61,828 nt of DNA from an uncultured Pedosphaera sp. (lineage in GTDB: Bacteria > Verrucomicrobiota > Verrucomicrobiia > Limisphaerales > Pedosphaeraceae): contig CAIXFN010000087.1 of assembly GCA_903918755.1 (NCBI GenBank), positions 1-61,828 on the forward strand, read 5' to 3'. The translations under genes and the position numbers were made by a program. Shown in pieces: positions 29,089 through 38,600 of this stretch (the first letter of the stretch is position 1; each line of letters opens with the position of its first letter). The notes below the pieces were generated by a model, which made no database searches, was not told where the DNA came from, and worked only from the letters and a program-made list of their open reading frames with translations.

Positions 29089-29607
29089 CTAAGGGGCTTC
29101 CGCTGCGCGATGTTTCAGGGCCAGAGCCGTGAGGAGCACCGCGAGAAACAAGAGTGCCCCGGCCAGCGGGACCAGGACAATACCAAGGCCGGGATCACCA
29201 CCATAAATAAACAGCCCGCCGAGGAAGAATCCCGCGGGCATCAGCGCGGTGGCAGCCGCCAGGGAAACGGCAGCAAGCCGGCGGGAAGAGTTCGGCCACG
29301 AGGGTATCCAGCGGAGCGTCGCGGCGAAGGCCAAATTGAGCAGTCCCAGGAGCGTGCCATGCGCATGGGCCAGCGTCCACATCAACCGGCGCGTCTCGTT
29401 GTTGACATTCAGATATGCCCCGACTTTGAATCCATGGAGCGCTTCGAGCACCAAGCCGGCGGTGAGAAACACCAGCAGCGACCACCAACCAAGGCTCAGG
29501 TGCCGCGCAAACAGGCCGCCGACAGCAGCGCCCGCGGGTGTCGGAGCGGGAGAACCGGCTGTCTCCGTGCGCGGAGTGGCGGTGGTGGCAGGGGTGGCAG
29601 ATTTCAT
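29089..29607 (-). CDS. Four-helix membrane protein with HAH motif
   Basis: 172 residues: an Ala/Thr/Pro-rich start, then four predicted transmembrane helices. LAHAHGTLLGLLNLAF carries a histidine pair inside a helix, which could bind heme or a metal. I do not recognise the family. Its ATG overlaps the stop of the octaheme cytochrome gene (ATGA), so translation is coupled. That argues it is a membrane partner of the cytochrome, for example a quinol-side electron donor or anchor. This is inference from context. Confidence 0.65.
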   Translation of the reverse strand: MKSATPATTATPRTETAGSPAPTPAGAAVGGLFARHLSLGWWSLLVFLTAGLVLEALHGFKVGAYLNVNNETRRLMWTLAHAHGTLLGLLNLAFAATLRWIPSWPNSSRRLAAVSLAAATALMPAGFFLGGLFIYGGDPGLGIVLVPLAGALLFLAVLLTALALKHRAAEAP

Positions 29608-31514
29608 TCGTTTAATTCCACAATCCTATTGTTTCGCGCCCGCAACAGATTGTTCAGGGCCGCGCGGTCCAGGCGATCCTCGGAGCGCAGCAGGAGACAG
29701 GGATTGTCCGCCGGTTTGGCCTCTGTCCACCAGGTGGCCAGGGCCGCTTCGCTGGCCTGATGCAGGCGGGCAGACGGCGCGACAAAATCATAATCCAACT
29801 TGGCAAATCCCGGTTCCAGCTTCAGCGAGCGTGCGGCCATGAAGCGGACCGGCGGATATGGATCCTCCAGCAGCACCGCCAGGTAGGGGGCAAACCACCC
29901 ACTGCCGGAGATGGCCCGCGCGGGCTCCCAACCCATGTGCCACGCCAACAACGCCCGTTGGCCTGCGTCGCCCTTGGTGGCCCACAGAATGGATGCCGCA
30001 ACGGTTTGATTCTCCGGGGTGAGCTCCTCCGCGGGGGCGCCATACCATTCGGTCAACTTTTGCCCAGTCCAGGCCAGGGTCTTGTCCAGATGGCACAGGT
30101 TGCAAGCATCCGGGCGGCCAGTTTGCAAGGTGGTTTTTAGACTGGGGCTGCTGATTTGGTGGCTGCGCAGGCCTTTCATCAAACCATAGGTGGTGTAAGG
30201 CATGTGGCAATTGTAGCAGAGGCTGCCGGTGGAACCGGCGGCATGATGTGTATGGGCGGGCACATTGGCCGCGAGTTTCTGGTGACAGGGCAGACACGCC
30301 GCATTGCTTTCCATATTGGTGGCCACCTGGTAAACCGGGGAACTTTGGTGCAGGGAATGGCAGGAGAGACAGGTCAGGTCGCCCTTTTGGTAACAGGGGG
30401 ACTTGATCAATCCGTTATACTCGCGCCCGGAGACCCGGATCATGTCATCACTCCAAAACAGGGCTTTGCGCTTTTCCACCGACTTCATGTGGCGGTTCAC
30501 CACGAAGGCCTTCTCCAGTTCTCCGCCGGGCCGGAATTGCGTCCCTTGCGCCATCCACTTCTCGTCGTCGAAGGGCGCATGCGCACTGTGACAACGGCCA
30601 CAAACATCCGCGGACCGTTTGGGATCCAGCCGCCCCGGGTTCACAATGCTGGGATCTCCTTTCGCCGCGGAATGCAATTGATAGCGACGTCGTGGATCCG
30701 CGTTCAACCGCACATGTTCGGCCGCCGGCCCGTGACAGGCTTCGCAGGCGATGCCGAATTCCGCGGCGCGGGTGTCGAAGTCCGTCGGTCCGGGCAGTTT
30801 GCCCGGCTGGCCGGCGGTGGCGTGACAGTCCACACAGCCGAGGTTCCAGACTTGCGCCCAACCCTTGGCCGCGGGATCCCGAACAAACACGGCCGGTCGG
30901 GGCACCCAGCGTTCGCCTTCAAAGAGATAAGTAAACGGCAGGCTGAGTTGCTGATTACCATGCTGGTTGTCCAACCAGTAGGCCTGCATGTAATGCGAGC
31001 CGGTCACCAAGGAAACCCGCCGGCGCACCCGCGGGGCAACCGCCGCCCGGGCCAGCGTGGCATTCGTGGCCGCGATTCCCTTTTCCTGGTGAATGCGCCA
31101 ATCCGGATCCACCATTTCCACCCAGAATTCCTCCCCCTGCCGTTCCAGATGATATTTGTCCCCCTCAAACTCGAGGTCCACGTCATCAAACTTACCCCGG
31201 ATGGATTCAGGTGAAGCCACCTGGGTCATGGTGCGATGATAGGAACGGTGCCAGGAGGCGTACTGATCCGGATGACAGGCCCGGCAGGCGGCCGCCCCGG
31301 CAAACTCTTCCCGCCTGCCTTCGAGCGGGGTGGTGACGCTTGTCCGGGAGGTGAGTCGCAACTGCAGGTGGCGTTGCCAGCCCCAAACCGAGCCGACACT
31401 CACCAGCAGAAATGCGCCCACGAACCAGCGGCTCCGGGGATTAGGCCAATGGGCCAGGAACAACACCGAAACCCCGGCCAGCGCACTTAGAATCAGGATC
31501 CATTGGCCGACCAC
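29604..31514 (-). CDS. Octaheme cytochrome c, membrane anchored
   Basis: A 636-residue multiheme cytochrome. Two N-terminal hydrophobic segments (about 5-22 and 29-45) anchor it. Eight CxxCH heme motifs are visible at residues 77, 227, 257, 305, 382, 407, 433 and 471. The wide gap between hemes 1 and 2 holds a beta-rich insert (SLVTGSHYMQAYWLDNQ). After the last heme the C-terminal 150 residues are helical, without hemes. It resembles the cytochrome c554/NrfB-like group seen in Planctomycetes and Verrucomicrobiota. Periplasmic electron transfer is likely; the donor and acceptor are unknown. A GTG start is used. First gene of a probable three-gene transcript. Confidence 0.85.
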   Translation of the reverse strand: MVGQWILILSALAGVSVLFLAHWPNPRSRWFVGAFLLVSVGSVWGWQRHLQLRLTSRTSVTTPLEGRREEFAGAAACRACHPDQYASWHRSYHRTMTQVASPESIRGKFDDVDLEFEGDKYHLERQGEEFWVEMVDPDWRIHQEKGIAATNATLARAAVAPRVRRRVSLVTGSHYMQAYWLDNQHGNQQLSLPFTYLFEGERWVPRPAVFVRDPAAKGWAQVWNLGCVDCHATAGQPGKLPGPTDFDTRAAEFGIACEACHGPAAEHVRLNADPRRRYQLHSAAKGDPSIVNPGRLDPKRSADVCGRCHSAHAPFDDEKWMAQGTQFRPGGELEKAFVVNRHMKSVEKRKALFWSDDMIRVSGREYNGLIKSPCYQKGDLTCLSCHSLHQSSPVYQVATNMESNAACLPCHQKLAANVPAHTHHAAGSTGSLCYNCHMPYTTYGLMKGLRSHQISSPSLKTTLQTGRPDACNLCHLDKTLAWTGQKLTEWYGAPAEELTPENQTVAASILWATKGDAGQRALLAWHMGWEPARAISGSGWFAPYLAVLLEDPYPPVRFMAARSLKLEPGFAKLDYDFVAPSARLHQASEAALATWWTEAKPADNPCLLLRSEDRLDRAALNNLLRARNNRIVELNE

Positions 31515-31634
31515 AATCAGCTAAAATAACAATTGAGCCGCCCCGGGATGGCTTTCCTTAGAACATGGGGACGGTGAATTCTTGTCGCCGTTTCCGGGGC
31601 TTGTGACAAGCGGATTATTTTTCCCAAAAATTAT

Positions 31635-31674
31635 TTGACGAACATCTCCAACTGTCCTACTGTTCTATAACAGT
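31635..31674 (+). promoter_or_regulatory. Promoter and operator of the GntR-ABC operon
   Basis: TTGACG at 31635-31640, then 17 bases, then TACTGT at 31658-31663 fit a sigma-70 promoter. A perfect inverted repeat ACTGTT-CTAT-AACAGT at 31659-31674 covers the -10 and the start of transcription, 13 bases before the GntR start codon. YtrA-type GntR repressors typically control their own operon from such a dyad. Autoregulation is inferred. Confidence 0.6.
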
Positions 31675-31687
31675 TATCAACACGGCT

Positions 31688-32095
31688 ATGATTTTTCAAA
31701 TCGATTTCCAAGCGGGCAAGCCGGTTTACCTTCAGTTGGCCGACCAGATCCGGTATGCGGCGGCGTGTGGCCGCCTGCAACCGGGAGAAGCGTTACCCGC
31801 GCTCCGGCCGCTCAGCGAGGAGCTGCGCGTCAACCGCAACACGATTGCCAAGGCCTATGCCGAGTTGGAGGCCCAGGGTATCGTGGAAACCCATCCCGGC
31901 AAGGGTTGCTTTGTAACCGCAAACCGCTCGCCGTTCACGGAACCCGTGCGCAAAAGCCTGCTCCTGACCGAGATCGACGAGGCGGTGGTGATGGCCCATC
32001 ACCTGCAGGTGGATAAGGAAACATTCCTGCAGTTGGTTCGGGAACGACTCGACTATTTCGAAACCAAATTGGAGGCCGCGCAAAATGGCAAATAA
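31688..32095 (+). CDS. GntR-family repressor, YtrA type
   Basis: 135 residues. A GntR winged helix (GEALPALRPLSEELRVNRNT, then AYAELEAQGIVETHPGKGCF) is followed by only a short helical tail, the form seen in the YtrA subfamily, which regulates adjacent ABC transporters. It overlaps the ATPase gene by 11 bases and is the first gene of a four-gene operon. The palindrome over the promoter is its likely operator. The effector is unknown; short YtrA tails often lack a ligand pocket. Confidence 0.9.
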   Translation: MIFQIDFQAGKPVYLQLADQIRYAAACGRLQPGEALPALRPLSEELRVNRNTIAKAYAELEAQGIVETHPGKGCFVTANRSPFTEPVRKSLLLTEIDEAVVMAHHLQVDKETFLQLVRERLDYFETKLEAAQNGK

Positions 32096-33026
32096 TCCGT
32101 CCGCAACATTGGATCCTATGGAAACCAACCCGCCCATCATCGAAATCAAGGACCTCGCCCGCCGCTACGGCAAGGTGGATGCCGTCAAGGGACTCAGCCT
32201 CACGGTGCGCCCCGGCAGTTGTTACGGCTTCTTTGGCCGCAATGGCGCCGGCAAAACCACCACGATCAAGTGCCTGCTCAATCTGCTGCAACCCGACACG
32301 GGCTCGGTCCGCGTCTTCGGACTGGACCCGCGCAAAAACGAGGTGGCGGTGAAGTCCCGTTTATCCTACGTGCCGGATGCGGTCGCCTTTTACCCGTGGA
32401 TGACGGTCGCCCAGACCCTGGAATTCCTGGCCTCCTTTCGCCCCCGCTGGAACCGTCAAATGGAGACCGACTTATTGGCGCGCTTTCACCTGGATCCCAG
32501 CCAGAAAGCCAGCCACCTCTCCAAGGGCCAGAAAACGCAGGTGGCCTTGATCGGCGCGGTCTGTCCGGAACCCGAATTGCTCGTGCTGGATGAACCCACC
32601 TCCGGGCTGGATCCGATTGTGCGTCGTGAGTTTATCGAGACCGTCATTGGGGCGTATCACGCCACGGATCCAGAACACCGCACCGTATTCGTGTCCACCC
32701 ACTTGATCAGCGAGTTTGAGGGGTTGATTGATCAATTCACCATCATCGAACAGGGTCGTGAATTGCTGACCCTGGGGGCTGACGCCGCGCGGGATCGTTT
32801 CCAAAAAATTCGCGCTTCCTTCGCCAGCCCGCCAACGGACCTGGCCTTAAAAGGCGTGTTGAGCGTGCGCCAGTCCGGCTGCGATGTGGAAGTACTGGTG
32901 GATGGGGATCACGAGACGGTTTTGGAGAGGCTCCGTGCCCGGCAACCTGAGGAACTGCGGTGCACTTCCCTCTCGCTGGAGGAGATCTTCGTTGCGGCGG
33001 GAACTTTGGGGAGGAGCAAAGCATGA
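32085..33026 (+). CDS. ABC transporter ATP-binding protein
   Basis: 313 residues. Walker A GRNGAGKT is at 51-58, the signature is LSKGQ at 145-149 instead of LSGGQ, Walker B LLVLDE at 165-170, D-loop SGLDP, and H-loop STHLISE. The C-terminal 80 residues form the accessory domain seen in CcmA/YtrB-type exporters of the ABC-2 class. It drives the two permeases encoded next and overlaps both neighbours (11 bases upstream, ATGA downstream). An in-frame ATG at 32118 is an alternative start. Cytoplasmic face of the inner membrane. Confidence 0.92.
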   Translation: MANNPSATLDPMETNPPIIEIKDLARRYGKVDAVKGLSLTVRPGSCYGFFGRNGAGKTTTIKCLLNLLQPDTGSVRVFGLDPRKNEVAVKSRLSYVPDAVAFYPWMTVAQTLEFLASFRPRWNRQMETDLLARFHLDPSQKASHLSKGQKTQVALIGAVCPEPELLVLDEPTSGLDPIVRREFIETVIGAYHATDPEHRTVFVSTHLISEFEGLIDQFTIIEQGRELLTLGADAARDRFQKIRASFASPPTDLALKGVLSVRQSGCDVEVLVDGDHETVLERLRARQPEELRCTSLSLEEIFVAAGTLGRSKA

Positions 33027-35662
33027 ACGCCATTTGGCAAAAGGAGTTCCGGTTGTTATCGCAAAGCCCGCTGCTGGCCAAGGAAATCCGGCTGCTCCGG
33101 CCGGCCTTTTACGCCGCCCTCCTCCTAGCGGTGGTTCCGGTCTGGTTTCTGGGCCAGTTCTTTCCCGGGTTGGAGCGCGGGGAGTCCGTTGAATATATTT
33201 CGGTACCGCTTTGGTTGGGCGGCCTGCTGCTGGCCCTGTCCGCGTTTGGCCGGGAGTTTGGGCTGAACACCTTTCCGTTGCTGCTGGCGCAACCCTTGAA
33301 CCGCTCCCGGGTATGGCAAACCAAGGTTTTCGTGGCGGTTGGCGGGCTGCTCCTCACATTCGTCGCCGCGGACCTTTCGTATGCCGTCTGGCAGGCCAAT
33401 TACTCAAATTATCAGGCCACCTCGTGGGTCTTGCGCAACGGTGGCTGGACCGGGCTGGCAGTCACCTTGCTCGTCCTGCTGGCCAGCGGCTTATGGACCT
33501 CGCTCCTGCTGCGACAATTGGTCGCGGCCTTCTGGGTGGCGCTGCTGGTTCCCTTGCTGATTCTGGCGTTCGTCTCGGGGCGCGGTGGCAGCGCGGTGGA
33601 AGTGGAACTGGCGCTGGGAGCCTATGCCGTGATCGCATTGTGGTGGGCCCGGCGACACTTCCTCCGCGCCCAGGAAGCCGCGTGGGACGGCGGGGAAGTG
33701 GACTTGCTGCCCCGTTCCGCCGGCCGCTCCGCCGCCCGCGCGCGCGACCGGTCCTACGGCCCCTTCCGGGCAATGTGTGGAAAAGAATTACGCTCGCAGG
33801 CCACCGGACTGATCGGGATGGCGGGATTGCTCGCGCTGCATTTGGGGGTTGCCGTCGCGCGGAGGTTCCTGCCAGATGGTCCGGAAAACAACGATGTTCG
33901 GCTGGTCTTGGAGGCGTTTGGGGCAATGTGGTTTTTGGTGGCAGTATTGACCGCCAGTCTGAGTGTGGCCGAGGAGCGACGCGCCGGAACATGGGCGGGC
34001 GAATTGTGTCTGCCGATACCGCCCTGGCAACATTTCGCCATCAAACTCGGCGGAACGCTGCTGCTCAACGGCGTGGTGAGCGGGACGCTGTTTCTGATCG
34101 CGGAAAGCCTGGGCAATTCGACTGGCGGCGGCAGCGGCTTGCTGCCGCACACCCTGGATTTGCCGGATGTGCTCCAGGTATTAGGCGTTTTCATGGCGCT
34201 CGCGTTCCTCGGCTTTTATGCTTCCACCCTGGCCCGCAATTGGATGCAGGCCATCGCCATCGTGGTGGCGACGCTGGTTCTTTTGGCCGTCGGCTTCGGC
34301 GGGGCTTGGGAGTTGACCCAATGGGTGGGACTGAATGGCTGGCAGGATAACCTGCTGGTTTTGCTTTATTGGCCACTGGCAGGGGTGGCGGCGTTCGGGC
34401 TGGCCATCACTAATTTCCGGGATCTGGGGGAACCCCACCGGCGATGGTTCCGCAATCTCGCCGGGTTGCTGGTGGTGGTGGTGCTAAGTTCCGGAATCAC
34501 CATGGGAGCCTTTTATCGGATTTGGGACAAATTCACTCCGCTGGAGCCGGCCCACGGCCCGGCGCGCTTGAAAATGCCCGCGCGGAACCTTCTCTCGACG
34601 GAGGGTGGTCACCTCGGGGTGCCTTATCCCGATGGCCGCCTTTGGGTGGACCGGGTAGCCTACACGGAATCGGGCCAGGAAATAACCTGGTTCCGCCAAT
34701 CCACCGGTTTCGAGCACCCCGGAGAATGGCAGGGATCGCGTGGACCTCATTTCTTGGAGGGTTCGAACTGGGTGTGCGTTGTGCACCTCAATCAAATCGT
34801 GGCCATCCGATCCGATGGATCCTTGTGGCTATCCGCCTCCCCGAGCGCAACCAACTCGCCGCCCGCCTGGATGGTGGCACCCCGTTTGGAGCGCTATGGT
34901 GAGGAGAATGATTGGCAACTCGCCGTCCGCTGTCACTTCGGCAACGCGCTACTGTTGTTAAAAACCAACGGCACTTTATGGTTGTGGCCCGTCGGTAAAC
35001 ATCCCCCCGCCAACGGACTCCAAGCTATCCCCCTCCGTCCGTTGACCATAAAGTCGGACTGGGTGGATATCTCTGTCGGTCAAGGGCAAAGTTTCGGTTT
35101 GGACAAGATGGGAAAAGCATGGGACCTCAACCGCAGTCTGGGAATACAGCTAGTGCCACGTTCGGGCGATCCGCGCCGCGGCGAAAGCCCCGAGCTGGAA
35201 AACGCGCGGATTACCAAACTGGACGGGGCGGCTTGGTGCCATTTGACAAGCGAAGGGTATGGCATCCACCGGGACGGCAGCCTCTGGCAGTTCCAAGCGC
35301 AGGCCGACCCGATACAAATCAGCGCCGATCATGACTGGCTGGCGGTGGCTGGCGGCGAATTGAAATTGGTCGCGCTTAAATCGAATGGCACATTGTGGCA
35401 ATGGGATACGGATGTTATTCCGGACCGGCAACAGGTGAGGTGGCGGGTCACCGGAAAGCCGCGCCGACTCGGTTCCCACCACGACTGGGTCGGGTTGGGT
35501 AATTCCGGGCGGGGGATTGTGGCATTGGCCGCGGATGGCGGACTGTGGGACTGGTCTGGCCTGGAAGGCAATTCCATCCGCGTGCTCGCCCGCAGTGGCC
35601 CCCTGGTCCTGGAACCTTCCAACAAACCAAAACTGATTGAGAACATTTTTGAACGCCCATGA
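33023..35662 (+). CDS. ABC-2 permease fused to seven-repeat RCC1-like propeller (1)
   Basis: 879 residues. Residues 1-505 are membrane-embedded, with many helices and two halves that look like a duplicated ABC-2 unit: EIRLLRPAF with FGREFGLNTFPLLLAQP early, and KELRSQ with SVAEERRAGTW later. The last helix ends near 502. The remaining 360 residues contain seven repeats of a G-x-L/A-W type (DGRLWVDR, DGSLWLSA, NGTLWLWP, MGKAWDLN, DGSLWQFQ, NGTLWQWD, DGGLWDWS), as in RCC1-type seven-bladed propellers. Topology suggests the propeller is outside. It ends in ENIFERP, as does its paralog. Both ends overlap neighbours (ATGA). Ligand and cargo are unknown. Confidence 0.85.
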   Translation: MNAIWQKEFRLLSQSPLLAKEIRLLRPAFYAALLLAVVPVWFLGQFFPGLERGESVEYISVPLWLGGLLLALSAFGREFGLNTFPLLLAQPLNRSRVWQTKVFVAVGGLLLTFVAADLSYAVWQANYSNYQATSWVLRNGGWTGLAVTLLVLLASGLWTSLLLRQLVAAFWVALLVPLLILAFVSGRGGSAVEVELALGAYAVIALWWARRHFLRAQEAAWDGGEVDLLPRSAGRSAARARDRSYGPFRAMCGKELRSQATGLIGMAGLLALHLGVAVARRFLPDGPENNDVRLVLEAFGAMWFLVAVLTASLSVAEERRAGTWAGELCLPIPPWQHFAIKLGGTLLLNGVVSGTLFLIAESLGNSTGGGSGLLPHTLDLPDVLQVLGVFMALAFLGFYASTLARNWMQAIAIVVATLVLLAVGFGGAWELTQWVGLNGWQDNLLVLLYWPLAGVAAFGLAITNFRDLGEPHRRWFRNLAGLLVVVVLSSGITMGAFYRIWDKFTPLEPAHGPARLKMPARNLLSTEGGHLGVPYPDGRLWVDRVAYTESGQEITWFRQSTGFEHPGEWQGSRGPHFLEGSNWVCVVHLNQIVAIRSDGSLWLSASPSATNSPPAWMVAPRLERYGEENDWQLAVRCHFGNALLLLKTNGTLWLWPVGKHPPANGLQAIPLRPLTIKSDWVDISVGQGQSFGLDKMGKAWDLNRSLGIQLVPRSGDPRRGESPELENARITKLDGAAWCHLTSEGYGIHRDGSLWQFQAQADPIQISADHDWLAVAGGELKLVALKSNGTLWQWDTDVIPDRQQVRWRVTGKPRRLGSHHDWVGLGNSGRGIVALAADGGLWDWSGLEGNSIRVLARSGPLVLEPSNKPKLIENIFERP

Positions 35663-38600
35663 ATACTTCCACTGCCTCAGCCCTTCCCAGGTTTACTGCC
35701 ACTCCGCTTTGGGAAAAGGAAATCCGGCTTTTACGCCCCGCCTTTCTCGCGGCCCTGCCGCTGGCCGTGTTACCCGTTTGGCTTTTGGGAATGTTCCATG
35801 TGATCGGGGGAGAATCCCTCCGCATGGTGACACCGCCCCTGTGGTGCGGGGCGCTTTTCCTGGCAATTTCCTCCTTCGGACGTGAATTTGGCCTGAATAC
35901 CTTTCCCTTGCTACTGGCGCAACCCGCCGAGCGGATGCGCATTTGGAAAACCAAGCTCACCGTGCTCGCCCTCGCGTTGCTGACCGTCTTTTCAGCCAGC
36001 GCACTCTCCACCCTCCTTTGGCGTCCGCTGCACGCCGGAACACAAGTCAATCCCTGGCTTGCGGAGAATGGCGGTTTTGCCGGGCTGGCGATTGCCGGGC
36101 TGGTAATTCTCGCCAGTGGACTTTGGACGACCCTGCTTCTCCGCCAAATGGCTTCCGCCTTCTGGGTCGCGCTACTCGTGCCCCTGACAATACTCATGGT
36201 CATTCTGGCCTTCGGGGGAAATACCCCCATGGTCGAAGTGGCGCTGGCGCTCTACTCTTTCACCGCACTGGCTTGGGCGCGCCGGGAATTTCTCCGGGCG
36301 CAGGAAGCGCCCCGCACCGGCGGCGAAGTGACCATTGAGCGCTGGCGCACCACCCAGGTGCTCGCCGACCGGGCGTACGGCGCTGGCGGGTTCATCCGGG
36401 CTCAACTTTGGCAAAACCTGGCCTGGTACCAACTCGGCCTGCTCGCGGTCGCGGCTTGGTACCTGGCGGGACGCGGCTTTACGGGCAGCACGGTTCTGGC
36501 CCTGGCCTTCAGCGTTGCCCTTTGGACCACCGGTCTGGCCCGGTTTGGCCGGCCGGCATTTTGGAGTGCTCTGTTGCTGACCGGTAGCATTCTCGGACTG
36601 GCGCTCTGGTTGGGCAATTATGTTTCCATCGTTGGCGGGGTTTCGCCGGAATCAATCCGCCGGGCCATCAATTTCACCCTGGGCCTCCACTTCCTTGCCG
36701 GTTTAGTTTTGGCCATCCGACATGTCGGGCAAGCACGATCGCTTGGGGATATCGGGTCCGGATTGCCGGCTCTGGTGAAGGAATCCTCCGGGGGCGCTCG
36801 CCAGCCGTTCGCGGCCTTGTGCCGGAAGGAACTCCGACTGCACCAGGTGGGGCTGCTCGGCATGGCGGGATTATTCCTGCTGCACCTGGGCGTGCTTTGG
36901 TTGCGCAAAAATCCGGTCGGAGAGATTTCCATCCTCCACACGATGCTGGAGGAATTTGGTGGCCTCTGGCTGTTGGTCGCGGTGTTGACCGCCGGCCAGA
37001 GTGTGGCCGAAGAGCGCCGGTTGGGAACGTGGGAAAGCCAGTTGTGTCAACCGGTCTCGAGCCGCCGTCAGTTTGCCGTCAAACTGCTGTTTGTGCTCGG
37101 ACTGGATGGTTTGCTGAGCGGTGCGCTCCTTTGGCTGGCCGAAGGTTTGGGAGCCAGCTGGGGCGCCAGCCATGGTCTGGGCGGCATCGAAATTAACTTG
37201 GCGGGAAACGGTCTGGGCGCTCTGCTGGCAACCGCGGTGGCGCTGGCCCTGCTGGGATTCCATGCTTCGACGCTGAGCCGCAACCTGATTCAGTCTGTCG
37301 CCCTGACCATTTTGACGGCGGTCACTTTGTCGATTTGGGTCAGCCTGGCCCGCTCCCGGGAGATCGAACTCCTGTTCAACCCCCTGCTGGCGTTGATCGC
37401 GTGGCCCGCCCTGGCCGGCATCTTGATCACCCTGGCCTTGGGAAACTTTCGCCGCCCGGTCGAAGTCCGTCGCCTTGCCATCCGCAACGTCAGCGTTCTG
37501 GCCATCGCCCTGGTTGGCATCATCGCCGTCACCGGCGCGGTTTACCGACGCGCGTGGGAAATGGTGATTCCGGCCGATGCATCGCCCGGTCCCGCCCGAA
37601 TGAGCCTCGCCTCCCCGCCCCGGTTCCAGTCCACCTCCCTCGGCACTGTGGTGATCCTGCCCGACGGACGGCTTTGGCAGAACAGGTTTCATTTCGAAGA
37701 AGGTACCCGGTTGGGAAGTGTGGGCAGCGGAACACCGATCCACGCGACGGGTCAATGGCGGGATTTGCCCGGCCTGCACTTCGCCAATGGCTCCAATTGG
37801 CTGGCGCAAGCCACCGTCAACGCGCAGTACGTCGCCATCCGCTCGGATGGCACGCTCTGGAGTTCGGAGCGGGCGGTCGCCCCGTTCGAATACCAACCAG
37901 ATTCCCCCCAACTACTGCCGCAAAAGCCCGCGCCGCTGGTGCAGTTTGGGAATGAGCGGAATTGGAAAATGGTGATTCCCGACCCGGGCCAGACGGCGGT
38001 GCTGCTGTTGAAAACGAATGGCACATTGTGGCGTTGGGGCGGCTCCAGTTACGTGGAACCCGAATTGCGTGCCCACGCCCCGCGCCAATTGGGAGCGGAA
38101 TCAGATTGGGCAGAACTCTATCATACCGGGATTGTCTTCTTCGCGCGGAAACAAAACGGACAGGTCTGGGCTTTTGATTTCTACCGGGAAAAACGTTGGC
38201 ATTCCAACGGCTTTGAACCGGCCGGCCATCAACCCGACGTCCGCTTCGATGAGGAGACCGGTCTGGATCGGGTCGCAAGCTTGGATAACATCCACTGGCG
38301 CAACGTGGAATTTCCCCGCTTCGGAGTACGGGAAGACGGCTCGCTCTGGGAATTGGAGGCGGTCGTGAGCCAAACCGGGGCGACCCTCAATCCCGTCCGG
38401 ATTGGCCAGGGGAACGATTGGGTGGCGGCCAAATTATCCGCCCCTAATCTGGTGGCGCTGAAAGCCGACGGTTCACTCTGGCGCTGGGATTTTCACTCGT
38501 CGGAATGGTCCGAGAAACGCCAGCAGATTCCCACGCGCATGGGCCACCGCCAGGATTGGGTCGGCCTCGGAACCAGCGGGCATGGCATCGTGGCCCTGGC

